NCBI GenBank assembly: GCA_030704615.1
Contig: CM060732.1
Span: 14,448,001 to 14,512,000 of the forward strand
Source of the DNA: Takakia lepidozioides
Taxonomy: Eukaryota > Streptophyta > Takakiopsida > Takakiales > Takakiaceae
Direction: 5' to 3'
Length of the DNA stretch: 64,000 bases
Part shown: piece after piece, positions 43,252 through 55,390 of the stretch
Layout of the letters: each line of letters starts with the position of its first letter
Position numbering within the stretch: position 1 is the first letter of the stretch
The notes under the pieces: model-generated
What the model was told of the DNA's origin: nothing
The model's input: only the letters and a program-made list of their open reading frames with translations
Databases searched by the model: none
Made by a program: the position numbers and the translations under genes

Positions 43252-44007
43252 TGTCGCGGCCCTTTGCCTTGAGGGCAGGGGGTTGGGACACATGAGGGGC
43301 TGCCCCTGTGGTGGGGGCAGCGGCAGCGATAGGTATGGGGGGCTGAGGCACCCTTGAGTGCGCAAGGCACTCAGGGAAGCACTCAGGGCACTCAAGGCAC
43401 TCAGGGAAGCGGAGGCGCTCACTAGGTGGAGCCCCGCACACCGGGTTGCGGTGGGGGTGGCTCCACAAGGGGTGGTGGTAGCTTAGTGGGACTTAGTGGA
43501 AATGGCATAGGACTCACCATGGGGGCGGAGACCTCGTGGTGGGAGTCGTGGGGAGTCTTGGGACTCATCACGGTCCATAGGGGCCGTGGTGAGCGGGCCA
43601 AGACTCACCGCGACTCACCACCGGGAATCGAGGGTCTTCGTGGTGGTTCGCCATAAAATGGCATGGCTGGTTGTGAAACCCCCGCGGACAGCTACAGAAG
43701 TATATATAGGGAGTAGTAACCCCGAGAACGGTGCAAGCCCATTGGTGACCAAAAACTAGTGAGTAAGCGAGCGAGCCGGAAAGCGACCAAAGAGTGGGGA
43801 GCTGTTCCGGACTGCCATCTACCAAAGGGAATTCTCCTAGTCCCAATTAGGTGGAGGGTTTTAGAGGGAAGCGGAAGGGGACCGTTATGTCCCGGTGAGC
43901 AGCCAAAGCTCCAAGTTGGCCCGGCGGCCAGGTTGGGAGTCAGGCGCGTGCATCAAAGCGAGTAACTATGACTTGAAGGGGAGTTTACCGAATTGAGGTG
44001 CGCGACA
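43252..44007 (+). repeat. 3' LTR
   Basis: 756 bp partner of 37007-37732, followed by TGGCG. Near 43363-43400 the unit GCACTCAGGGAA/GCACTCAAG is expanded. Confidence 0.93.
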
Positions 44008-44616
44008 TGGCGATTCTCCATGACCTTCGAACGCGAGTCGCTCTCTGGGGATTTGAACTGTAAAGACTTGCCCTTTGAAGCCGCGTCCTTAAAACGCACA
44101 GGGCTAGGCCCGGCAGGAAGACCCGTGCTCGTGGATCGGCTGGGTATGCGTGTTGCAGCTAGCTCCACGGACTCTGCCTGCGGCTCTTCGGATTCCTGCG
44201 GCTTTTCGGATTCCTGCGATCCCTCCAGCACGTCCACCTTTCCGGTTAGGCATGCAAACATCTTCTCCAATCAAGTCTCCTAGCATATAGTCTAAGAATT
44301 GTAGAAGAAAAATGAGGGGGGGTTTTGGTGCTCGATCAGCTGGCGAATCCCGATAGCACGGAGCTCTCACTGGTGGCTGGGTTGTCTGCGTGGCCTGATG
44401 CTGCGAGATGGCAATCTCCTCCTGTAGACGCATCAGCTTCCTCCCCTTCGGCATTGGCCTACGTCCGAAGTACAATTTTCGGAGCTTGCGACGATGTCTC
44501 TTCTCTGGTGCACGCACTCCCTCCCTCTCAGGTTCGAGCATAAGAAGAACAGAGACAGGGAAAAGGGGCGAAGAATGCAGATGGAAAGGGCGCGAGAGGG
44601 GTGACTGAGTAGACAC
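44008..44616 (-). CDS. Hypothetical acidic/basic ORFs beside the chromovirus
   Basis: Two overlapping minus frames show protein-like composition. One (from 44616) is basic with RRKLRKLYFGRRPMPKGRKLM; the other (from 44270) is acidic with VLEGSQESEKPQESEEPQ and a GLPAGPSPVRFKDAASKGK tail that reaches the retroelement border. They may be two exons or a frame-shifted single ORF. No domain is recognised; a gag-like origin is possible. The plus strand is also open, so confidence is low. Confidence 0.3.
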
Positions 44617-44888
44617 GACAAAAGAAGATGAAACGGCGGTGATGCACCACTTGGGTTCGAAAAGGTTGGACGAAAGTGTCTCCTCGTGGACTTTGCGTCA
44701 TTCCGAAATTCGAATCGTTCAGGGTACGCCTGCGTCCGAAAAACAAACATCATTATCCAACGGTCAGCCGCGCCGCCTCATGCCACTTCAGTCAGATAGA
44801 GTGCAGATATGTGCCGCAATTCCGTTGCTCCACGTGTTCACATTTCCTGGGCATTTCCGTCCCAGCGTTCGATGAGTTGGAGTGAAAA

Positions 44889-46445
44889 TGCAAATGCGGC
44901 GCTGCATTTCCGTTAAGTACCATCACGAAGCTACACATCCGTACTTGTTGGAAGAAAATGCGGCACCGCATTTCCGTTCCACCTTCACAAACCTTAGTTG
45001 TTGAACGGAAATACGGTGCCGCATTTCCGTCCCACAGCTCCATGCCTGAGATACAAAGGGGAAATGCGGCGCCGCATTTCCATTCTGGAATGTCGAAAGG
45101 TGCGATTCGGACGGAAATGTGGCACAACATTTCAGTTCCCTGGTTCATGATTTTCAATCTGAACGGAAATGCGGTACCGCATTTCCGTTCCACCTTCACA
45201 TACCTTAGTTGATGAACGGAAATGCCGTGCCACATTTCCGTTTGGGAAAGTATAAAGGTCTCACCTGAACGGAAATGCGGTGCCGCATTTCCGGTTTGAA
45301 AAGTATGAAGGTCTCACATGGACGGAAATGTGGCGCCGCATTTCCGTTCTGGAATGTCGGCAGGTGCGACTCGGACGGAAATGCGGTGCCGCATTTCAGT
45401 TCCGATGGTTCACGATTTTCAGTCAGAACGGAAATGCGGTACCGCATTTCCGTTCTGGAGAGTATGAAGGTCTCAAACGGATGGAAATGCGGTGCAAAAT
45501 TTTCGTCCCTCCGCTCCATGCCTGAGATAGAAAACGGAAATGCGGTGCCGCATTTCCGTTCTGGTATGTCGGAAGGTGCGACTCGGACGGAAATGCGGTG
45601 CCACATTTCAGTTCCCGTTGTTCATAATTCTCAACCAGAACGGAAATGTACCGCATTTCCGTTCTGGAGAGTATGAAGGTCTTAACTGGTCGGAAATGCG
45701 CTGCAACATTTGTGTCACTCGGCTCCATGCCTCAGATAAAAAACGGAAATGCGGCGCCGCATTCCCGTTCTGGAATGTCGGAAGGTGCGACTCGGACGGA
45801 AATGCGGTGCCGCATTTCCGTTCTGGAGAGTATGAAGGTCTCAAACGGACGGAAATGCGGTGCAGCATTTCCGTCACCCAGCTCCATGCCTCAGATACAA
45901 AACGGAAATGCGGCGCCGCATTTCCGTTCTGGAATGTCGGAAGGTGCGACTCGGACGGAAATGCGGTGCCGCATTTCAGTTCCGATGGTTCACGATTTTC
46001 AGTCAGAACGGAAATGCGGTACCGCATTTCCGTTCTGGAGAGTATGAAGGTCTCAAACGGACGGAAATGCGGTGCAGCATTTCTATCCCTCAGCTCCATG
46101 CGTCAGATACAAAACGGAAATGCGGCGCCGTATTTCCGTTCTGGTATGTCGGAAGGTGCGACTCGGACGGAAATGCGGTGCCGCATTTCAGTTCCCGTGG
46201 TTCATGATTCTTAATAAGAACGGAAATGCGGTGCCGCATTTCCATTCCACCTTCATATACCGTGCTTGTTGGATGGAAATGCGGCACCGCATTTCCGTTC
46301 TTGAGAGTATAATGGTTTCCCCCGGACGGAAACGTGGTGCCGCATTTCCGTCGCACTGGTGCATGGCTAAGATGCAAAACAGAAATGCGGCGCCGTATTT
46401 CCGTCCAACAGCAATCGAAAGTATCACTCCGGACGGAAATGCGGA
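44889..46445. repeat. Palindrome array 1, 53-bp period, ~29 units
   Basis: About 29 copies of ACGGAAATGCGG-YR-CCGCATTTCCGT (26 bp) alternate with 27-bp spacers. Measured centres 45387, 45440, 45493, 45546 and 45599 are exactly 53 bp apart. Spacers fall into five families starting TCTGGAATGTCGG (a), TCCGATGGTTCAC (d), TCTGGAGAGTATG (b), CAGCTCCATGCCTC (c) and CCACCTTCAC (e). The order a-d-b-c recurs, a 212-bp higher-order unit. Palindrome variants go with position (GGCGCC before a, GGTACC before b). The array ends about 100 bp before the splice acceptor of the MULE gene. Long frames in both strands here are artefacts. Confidence 0.92.
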
Positions 46446-46550
46446 ACCTCAATGGGTTGCATTGTTCCGAAATAACACAATTGCAGCCTGTCTTGATGAG
46501 CACAACTTGGTTGTCTGACCGTTTTAACTAACAATCCTGGTACTTGCCAG

Positions 46551-49500
46551 TGCGAACATTCATGTCTGCACCGAGAATACTGCTGGATCCACCCTCAGGA
46601 GAAACTGTCAGGAGATGTTATTTCGTCGCCGAATCGGCCATCATTGTATTGGCTATGGAATCACACCTCCCACCTTCATGCATGTATCTTGAAACAATAC
46701 TTTCCACTTCAATGTGCGACTTCCAATCGTCGATGGACTTCGCAGATCCACTTACATGGTGCCTGTGAGCCTTGGTCTGTCGCTATACTGAACCTCGCAC
46801 TTGCCAACTTCGTGCGGTCTTCGATGGCTCCGAATGCCTATGCTATAGTTTGTTGTCCTCCGCAACTTGGGAGAGCCTGGATCCCAAACGAGGGAGGACT
46901 TTGCAGAGTGACTGAAACTTACCTTTGTTCCAAATTCAAGCTCAAACCGGGCACAGTTTATTTGGAAGAAGAAAGGAAGGATGTTCCTGGACAGGTTGAC
47001 GAGACCATTGTCATGCTAGGTAACGACGGAGGTTGCGGAATCGAATGGCACGTACCCCCATCAGACACCATCCTGTACCGAGCTGTGGGAATGCCCATTC
47101 CCTTTCCGAATCAGTTGCTGCCCACACCATCCACAAAGGAGTCCGGAAACCGACAGGCGGCCACTGCCAACAGAGAGGTATGCAACGATAATCATTCCCG
47201 ACCTGGACCGTCAAGACCCTCCATAGCTTCTCGTGTGGACGTATTCAACATTTTTGACGAGGAAGATGACTGCATTGAGGTCCCCATGTCCTCCACACGG
47301 TCATTCAAATCCGACATGGACGTCTCTGTAGGTGCTACGCATGTGCCCTCGAGCATAACTCCAACCCGGTCCATTGTGCAGCTCCTACGACAACATCACC
47401 TCGATGGTTCTCGCTCCGAGCTGGCTGCTCTCGACTATGCCAAATTTCCAGTCAGGAAGGTAACGTATCTGCCTCCCAAAGTTGATGGCAATGTCATCTT
47501 CGAGTTTCCACCTGTTACTTCGTCAAACAAAGCCTCAGGGATGTTAACAGACATGGATCGAAAGCATGACGGACACCCCTGGTGTGTGACGAAGACTAGT
47601 AGCACGAAAATTGCTGATGGTGTTCGTGTACAATACGTCCTCTGTGCGGGGAAGCTGAGGTGCCTCAATCCCGCCCGCTTCCACTTTCTCTCCAAAGGAG
47701 GGCGGAGAAACGAGACGGATTGGATTGGCACAACACATCATCCATTCATTGTCTCCAGCCAAGCTCCTGCGGGTACTTTCAAGTGCGCACATTGCAAAGA
47801 ACCACCGACGTGCATGTCCATGTGCAGAGCCAAGCAATATTACATTATCCATTTGCTCCCGGACTTGACTAGAGCTTGCATACATGTTGGGGTCCACTGC
47901 CACCCCTTGGCGAGAGGCAACATGCGTGAGGCTGTGCAGGAAGCACACGACATCATAAAAGAGGAGGTGAAATTGAGCCCCGGAGCTAGACCAAAGCAGA
48001 TTCAGCTGAAGGCAGCCCACAAGATTGCTCTTGGCAAAATCATGTCTAAAGATGGTTCAGACCGAGTGCCCTTGAACGAAGTGGAGATGCTTGACCTGTT
48101 GGAGTCCATCTCGCACGTTTGTAGTCCGAATGTGCGGAATCACATCATATCTTGCAAGCAGGAGTTTGTCCGGGGGTCGGACATGCACTCAATCCTGGAG
48201 GTGAAACGAATGACTGGATATGACTACATCCAAGGTAGCAAGTTTCCAGGGCAAGGCAGCGAATCCGATCGTTGTTACATTTTTAAAATGTCAACGTGTG
48301 GGCTTGGGAGTGGAGTCGACTTGGTCACTCGCATGACAACTGGAAACTTGTCGAATGCTTGGGTGATGTTTGATCACATCAAGCGAATTACAAACCATAA
48401 GTGGGTGACTATGGGTGCGCATGTTTATGACTGTCACTCCAAGAGGCTCATGACGATTGCAATCTGCAAGATGAAAGGGGAGGACACACAGTCGGAGATG
48501 CATTTGTGAGAGGGCATAAACGAGCAGATGGCAAGGGCGGGATTGCCAAAGCCCAATTTCCGGGGATTCATGGCAGACAACGCTCAGGCCAACTGGGCAG
48601 CGGTCCAGCGTGTGTACGGTGAGGACCCCAATGTTCCAATGGAGGGGAAAGAGAGATCCTGTGGATTCCATTGGATGCAGAGTCTATCTCACTACACTAC
48701 CAAATTTGTTGCTAGCTCATTCCAGGCTGAACAGCGTGTCCTTTGTACGGCGTGGAAGGATGCACCCACATTTGATGACGCGGAGGTTAAGTTTGCTATC
48801 ATCAAGGCTTGGTGGAACACGTCAAGTGTAGTGGAGACAACCAATCTGGGAGCCTTGCACAGCTGGTTGGGGTGGTGGCACTTCCGTTATCGACAGTTCG
48901 GACAGTACATGCGAGAGGTATGATGCTGCCATTTTCGTGCAATTGTCTTTCTATTACGGACCTTTCCATTGGTCCCTCACCATTGTTTGTGTCCTTGTAG
49001 GAGCGGTGCTTGGATTCTGACACGGACATGCCGAACACGAATATGGCAGAATCAGTCCACTCCTCCTGGCGAGCGTCTTCTTCTGCACATCTGGTGGACG
49101 TAGTGACGGCCACAACGAAGGACATCGACCGAGCAATCATGCAGCAAGCCACGTACTACAAGTTCCTGAGCGGGAAACAATGGGGCTTTGGGCCGGACAG
49201 GGAGGAATTGTTGGAACGAACAGCTTCGAGGTCGAAGAATCCACTGAAATGGGCGGCAACATTGCGAGAGAAGATCAAAGGGACGCCTCTGCACCGCAGA
49301 GGTGAATACCTAGAGGGGGACATCCGTACTCGCCCTGTGAGGCGGAGGATTGAAGAGGAACCCGGGTGCGAAGAGGATTCCTGGAGATCCGATAGGAACA
49401 TTCGGACAGCACCTCGAGGTCCCGTCATGTTGCCGCACAATATGTCTTCCAGCAGTGGAAGCACAAGAAATTCCAGATCGCCATCGCCTTCAAGCGGGGA

Positions 49501-50430
49501 TTCTGTGCGAGAAATTCCCACCGCTCTCTTGCCCCAGATTCCACCCGCTGTTATGCAGTATGGCCAAGCCATTGTGGAGACGACTGTGTCTGCGTCACAG
49601 TGGAGAATTGCTCGCACAAAGCCGTCGTTTCGAGGCAGGTGTTCCGCAATTCGAGTGGATACACGGCAACGTTGTTTAGAGATGATAAAGAGGAATCCAG
49701 ATGGGGCAGTCCCTGCTCCTACTTTTACAGGAAGATTGTCCATGCAAAGTTTGCGGAGGCGACAACCACCCAGTTCTGGTTCTGCAGGCACGACATTATG
49801 ACTTGCGTGTATGGAAAGCCCAAGTACGGCATACAAACAATGCCAGAGGCTCTCCCGGTGTGGCCGGTGGAACCAGGCTGCGATCTGAGTCAGGTTGAGG
49901 CCGACGCCCTTACCGCCGCAGGATTTTGGATGGTGCAGCGCACTGACGTCCCCAGACAACCATTTCCGCTTCCACAGCCTCCACCACCGACCCCAGTGAG
50001 AGCAAGAACAATGGGACACGACAGCTCTAAGCATCCTACACACCGTTGGGGGAAACCGAAGAGGCGGCGACCTCCCTCAAAAGTGAACGAGACAAGGATG
50101 GGGAATGCACTTTGGATGAACTGTACAATCCAGAGCTCGACAGAAGTGCCCCCTCCAGGCTTCGGGCGTGTGTATCAGATGGCCATGGCTGGCTCAGCTG
50201 TTTGCAATGAGGTCTGCACCATCACCATTTCAGAATTACCTACCTGCAATTGCACCGACTTCCAGATCATGGCGAACGAGGGGGCATCATACTGCCCTTG
50301 CAAGCATCTGTACTACGTGTACCTAAAGAGACTCCGGTGTAATTCCACAACTCATCACTTCATACATGCACCAGGGTTGAGCCCCCATGAGGTGCACACT
50401 CTTCTGAATATGGATCCAGGGGACCAGTGA
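46551..50430 (+). pseudogene. MULE-type transposase with SWIM zinc finger
   Basis: Coding starts after a CTTGCCAG acceptor at 46550, so an upstream exon probably exists. The long exon to 48509 includes a zinc-binding-like HCKEPPTC..C region, a GAHVYDCHSKR..TIAICKMKG strand and, after an in-frame TGA (48507-48509), GFMADNAQANWAAVQRVYG and CGFHWMQSLSHYT, the MULE DDE-type core. An intron (48918-49000, GT-AG, phase 0) leads to NTNMAESVHSSWRAS. A frame change near 49650 precedes the SWIM finger CNCTDFQ..YCPCKHLYYVYL (about 50240-50320). The stop looks like a single Trp-to-TGA change. The 53-bp palindrome array lies just upstream and two more palindromes lie downstream. Terminal inverted repeats were not found. 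Confidence 0.7.
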
Positions 50431-52382
50431 GCTTGGCTTGCGGTCCCAACACAATGGTACGCCCATCCTTTTCGGATAGTAGAACTGTACTGCTGCAAGT
50501 AGCTCTGACTCTGGCCACAGAAAGGTCCAACTTATGTCTTGCCTACCAGTAACCTGTTTTGCTCGAACTAAGATAATACTATGTCATTCACTTGTGTTTC
50601 CACGTGCATGTATTTTTGTGTGTTGGAGGGTTCCTGTTTTTCTGCTCTCCCACACTTTGCTTTCCTTATTCGACCCCCGGCAAGGAAATGCGGCACCGCA
50701 TTTCCAAGTAACGTCGTAGGTACTGGTAGATGCGGCCTTTGTCATAGCAAGATAGTCGCACCCAGCCTTCAGGGAGCCGACCGTTGCCAACACCAAACTC
50801 CCCAGAAATTTCGCATGTGCGAGCCCGAATGCGGCACCGCATTTCCCAGTTGAGTCGCAAATCTTTCCCGCCGAATACCCGAAAATGACAGAATTGTGAA
50901 GTACTGCAGACTCTATTGGTGCAGACTCTATTGGTTCAATCGTGGCAGAAGGGTCAGCTTCATTCCAATGTTAAGGCATGTAAAACCGCGGAATACTCTA
51001 TATAGGCCAGTATGCGACGTCGTTTTGCCGTGGTATATACTGGATTTCTCGTTGCACGGTCAATCACTTCCATGAGCGGATCTAAAAAACCATGAGCAGA
51101 CTTGTTACTGACGACATATCTTCGCCGCATTACAGGATGTGGAACTTCCAAAAACGGCAAGGTCAAATAAAAAACTATTATTTTAATACTTGTTTAATCT
51201 GCCGCATTTCCAAATTTGGAGGAGTCCGCTCATGAAATCCGCGTGTCTTAGACTTCGGCTCACCGCTCATGCGGCTCATGCGGCTCATGGCTCATGGCTC
51301 ATGGCTCATGGTTTCTGCTCATGAAATAGTAAACCTCGATAACTCAACTTTGGAGTGCAAATGAGAGAACAAAATATGGTTATGGGTCCAAATGACTTTT
51401 ATTTATTCCCAAATTTTACACGCACATTGCATATGCTATCATTAAGCATATGGCTTGAAAATAGAATAAAGAAAAAATCATGTGCAGACGAAACGCAATT
51501 TTCCGTCTCTACGAGCAACAAGAAAAATATTTACATCAATCGATTAATCGGATGTATACAAAGTACATCATGAGAATATCTACAATGCCCCTCTACGCGA
51601 TCCCTGTCTCAAAGGAACCCTATTTCTATCATACACATCCCACTCATGTTGTAACCGGAGATCCCAATCATCCCGGGAGAACTCGTATGAGGCAAATAGC
51701 TCGCTGCCAGCCCTAATAGTCATACTAACACATGTCATGACAAACATGTGCATCCCCTCACAATATACCGACGTATGACCACAAAAGCTCTCATGTCCAT
51801 CGCTTCGCCCTCCACACCTTTAACTATCTCACTCTTCACTGCTCTTCCTCTATCCCCTTTAATCTGTTCGGCCACCTCTTTGACCTCCACCTTTGATCCG
51901 TTATGTGATGTCTTTCCTCTCGCTTCGTCAGATGCGCTCTTGGTACATTTAACCACGCTAGCTTCGATGCCATGTTCCTCTAAGTCAGACTTTCCCCCGC
52001 TTACTCTTGGAGATCCTAAGAGCAATTTCCTCACGTTGCTGGCTTTGTCTTTGTATTTGCCTCTTCCTTCGAAAGCTCCATCCGAGCTGCCTTTCGATAC
52101 ACTCGTACTCTCATCACCAACCAATGCACCTGATTTTGGTGAATCCAACACAATAATATCATGAGCCTCTGCATCCTTTCTGTCGCTTCCGTTCTGGGGA
52201 GTTGACACAACTGCAACGCTAGACTTCACCCTGCTTCCGATTGTGCCCTCAACATCACCAAAATGAAGGTGGATGTTTGTTTAGTTACAAAGAAATGTGT
52301 GATACGTGAATGAACTACAAAATGAGCAACAATGTAATGTGATTCAGAGATTGGAATTTGGTGAAATAGTTAGAAGTTTATA
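50431..52382. other. Intergenic: two palindromes, GCTCATG repeats, one minus ORF
   Basis: Palindromes at 50683-50705 (GGAAATGCGGCACCGCATTTCC) and 50828-50846. A (GCTCATG)n tract lies at about 51265-51315. A minus ORF (51735-52229), rich in Ser, Lys, Gly and Asp with EVAEQIKGDRGRAVKSE, may be an exon of an unknown charged protein; no domain is recognised. Confidence 0.5.
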
Positions 52383-55300
52383 TTAATACTTTGTATATAC
52401 AATATTCATTGTTTTAGGTACATTTTGATTGGGGAGAAAGACTGTCAACGAAATTGCTAATGTGGTCCGAGAGAGTGCCACATACAATTGACCATGAGAG
52501 AATACAGGTGTTCGAAGATCTAGACCTACATGTTTTACGGATTGTCCCTGTGATTTGTTGATTGTCATAGCAAGAGCCACCTTCACAGGAAATTGTCTTT
52601 GAGTGAATTTAAAAGGTATCTCTGATGTAGTAGGTTGTAATGTGATTCTGGGGATGAATGTTGTTTCTCCATAACGTGTACCAGTTAAAATGCGTGCCTC
52701 AATGACGCGATCACTAAGACGTGTAACTATGAGTCGTGACCCATTACAAAGCCCACGTTTTGGAGCTATATAGCAACATGATTGAACATCCAACTTTAAG
52801 ATTCTCGTTGCGATGTTTTATCTATAGCACATATTGAATCTTCATTCATCTGGATTGGAAGTTTGAAAGTAGAATGTGCAGTTCGTCCATCATCAAGTAG
52901 AATAGCAGCAATGCCAGAGGAAGCAACACATATAACGATCTTGCCTTATGCACGAAGTGCATGGGTGATGGTGTTGTAAACAAATGTTTTTCCTGTTCCG
53001 GCCGGTCCTTCGATAAAAAAAGTTGTACCACGATGTTTCACTGATGCTAAGACTTCGTGATAAGCAATAGATTGTTCAACATTAAGTTGGGGTACACGTT
53101 CTTCGACTATGGATGCAAGCTCTTCATGATTATAGTCAAGTTGTTCTGCAATGAGTGGATTTGGACTGTGTACTGTCCACTCCAAAATGGATTGCGGCAT
53201 ACCTGGTATGGGCCTATGGCGGATAATGAAGTGTTGTGATGTTCCCTCAAAGATTCATCAATGAGAAATAATCCGTAATCGTATACTTCATGCTCAGAGA
53301 TACCTTTTAAATACCTCTTAAATAGGTGGTGAGGTATGTGAGGTCAAGATGGTGTTGTACTTGCAGCCGATGTCCTAAATCATCGCACAGATGATGACGA
53401 AATTGTTCCCACAGTTGTCTAGGTTGGTTAGGAGTGCAAAACGTAAGTAATGTCACAAACAAATGTCATAGTTGTGATCATATACGGAAAAGTGAAGCTT
53501 CTTCTAGACATCCAATCCACTCTCTATCGTCTTCCAACAATCCCTTGCAAAACATGCTTCTATAATGTGTCGTAAACATGACCACACATTGTTCAGAGGT
53601 GTTCAAATGAGATAGGTCCTCGAACTATGGTAAGAAGCAACCGGAGGTAATAACATTCTCCAGCAGTTGGATCAGCAAAGTACAACCTTCCTAACGCGAA
53701 TCCAAGTACTCTAGGTCTCCTCTCTTTTGTAGCAGCCTTCCAAATATAGTATTGTGGGAATTCAAGATATGTGTATTGCCTAGCATTTGGATCTATTGCA
53801 CATCTAGCAAAAAAAGAAGTTAACATTGTTGTTTCACGCTCTGCTCTTTGAAGGACCATTTGGACATCTTCGTTTTCATTGAATACCACTCTGTGCATCC
53901 CCGGCAAGTGGAGAGCAAGACATACCACATTTGGCTGCTCGTCATGCATCTCCATCGCAAATAAACGTTATGTTGCCTCGGGTACACTGACATATCGAGC
54001 ATCAAGGTATTGCTCGGTCTCATTTGGTTCTCGACCAAATTGCATAGTAGTTCGGTCATGTCCTTTGTAAATATATTTATGAATATATTTTACAGCGAGT
54101 ATGGAAGCACATACCTCTATGTTGATGTGACACTCGTATTTCCTAGATAGGAATGGATTATAGGGCACCACATCCCGATTGTCCACCAAATGTCCTCGTG
54201 TTTCATAGCCGCGACCAATGTTATGTCTCCTTCGATATAATGGATATCCATCAACATCCATGGAGGTCTCTTCTTGGAAGGCCTTTGGATACCATTTTGA
54301 ACACTTGGCATCTTTCATGCATGGAGATTCTCCTGTTAATTTGATTGCAAGATCAAGGGGTCAAGCTTCTAAATTCCTGTTTGCTGAGGGTGAGCCTGAT
54401 AATCTGGGTGCCTTTTGTTCTAGGTTGAAATCCTTCAGAAGGCTGGGTCTGCCTGATCACGACCCCTCACCCGATGGGACTTTGACAGTTGTTGTCCATC
54501 ACCCCAGTGGTTTTCGGGTTTCCCGAAGGGGCCCCTAATCTCCTGGCCACATGAAGCGACTCTTTCATTGGTTCCTAGTTCTTTCTAGAGGATCCTATGT
54601 CGCTCTCTCCAGGCAAAGAGATGGAGGTTATCATATCTAAAGTCCAAAACATTTTCCTCTCCTTCCTTCTGCATCTCACTATCTCTCCTGCCACACCTAT
54701 CTGGAGGTTCCGTGGTCCACATGGGTCGTGTACTGGTCATTGTCTTCAAGATTGTGTTGAAAAGAACAGGATCAAATTCAGACTCCAGAAACTCTGCACA
54801 AACGATTCGATCCACTGCTGCTACATCCACCATTTTTTCTTCTGCTGCAAAGAATATAAGAAAATGCATGTGTGGCAATCCACGTTTATGAAACTCAATT
54901 GTATAGACATGCGCCACAGTTCGTCCAAGTACATTGATCTTCAAGATATCTCGAAGTAATGCCATGGACTTTTTCTTGAAAACACGGGCAACCATATCAG
55001 GTCGATGTATTGTATTCTGTCCTGGTAGTATTGCAACTTTGATCTTAGGCCAGTCGGGGTTTGCGGTCATTGTTCCAAATATGTCGGGGTGTTTGAAATA
55101 GCGAGTGATGCCCATAGAATCTTGAAAGATTTGCGGGAGCTACCCACGAATGAGAAAGGTGAGATAACCCTACGTCCGATATTTCAAAGTTCTATCTCTT
55201 CATTTGCATCGTTTCCTATTGTGTCCGCAAGACCTTGGTATACGTCGGCGCATAATGTTGCCTGGTTCATTTCTACCCATTGCAACCGAGCTTGCTCTGT

Positions 55301-55390
55301 TGCAGCCCATGCATCTACAATGAACTTATGGAACAACTTCCCAGCACGAAGTATTGTAGAATATTCGTTACTTCTTGTATATAAACGGTA
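52383..55390 (-). mobile_element. Decayed Helitron (Rep/Hel protein)
   Basis: Read from 55390 downward, the frames follow Helitron order: LFHKFIVDAWAATEQARL, IGRRVIL and YFKHPDIFGTMTANPDWPKI. EFHKRGLPHMHFLIFF comes next and contains the Rep two-His motif. After an interruption come SPCMKDAKCSKWYPKAF and VKYIHKYIYKGHDR (Rep tyrosines), then LPGMHRVVF and QYYIWKA. The Pif1-like helicase follows: FFIEGPAGTGKTFVYNT (Walker A) and SGIAAILLDDGRTAHSTFKLP. The next segment jumps directly to LKVG../[15 protein letters not shown] and [26 protein letters not shown]. Helicase motifs II-IV are therefore missing. Many stops and shifts; ends not found. Confidence 0.75.
54345..54710. other. Insertion within the Helitron Rep region
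   Basis: Between the HxPCG block (about 54715) and SPCMKDAKC (about 54320), which are nearly adjacent in intact Helitrons, lie about 370 bp of other sequence. This includes a plus-strand frame with GQASKFLFAEGEPDNLGAFC. Its origin was not identified. Confidence 0.45.

Larger units (their letters stand above)
37007..44007 (+). mobile_element. Full-length chromovirus (Ty3/gypsy LTR retrotransposon)
   Basis: 7.0 kb with LTRs starting TGTCGCGG and ending GCGACA, a 5-bp target duplication, a tRNA-iMet primer site and the domain order gag, CCHC, protease, RT, RNase H, integrase, chromodomain. The chromodomain at the integrase C-terminus defines the chromovirus branch. Close LTR similarity and an intact duplication suggest a recent insertion, yet the coding region is broken by several single-base shifts. 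About 0.9 kb of non-coding, hairpin-rich sequence separates pol from the 3' LTR. Confidence 0.95.

Noticed and set aside
37007-44007. Chromovirus interrupting a minus-strand host coding exon
   Set aside because: Frames on both sides of the TSD can be joined on the minus strand, but the left part stops after about 20 codons and the plus strand carries a better ORF ending just before the insertion.
45540-46214. Long open frames through the palindrome arrays (RKCGAAFP, NAVPHFRS and similar)
   Set aside because: They are open on both strands because the 53-bp unit lacks stops in several frames; the peptide is just the translated palindrome.
44889-46445. CRISPR-like array of repeats and spacers
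   Set aside because: Eukaryotic context; the repeats are full palindromes and the spacers recur in a few families instead of being unique.
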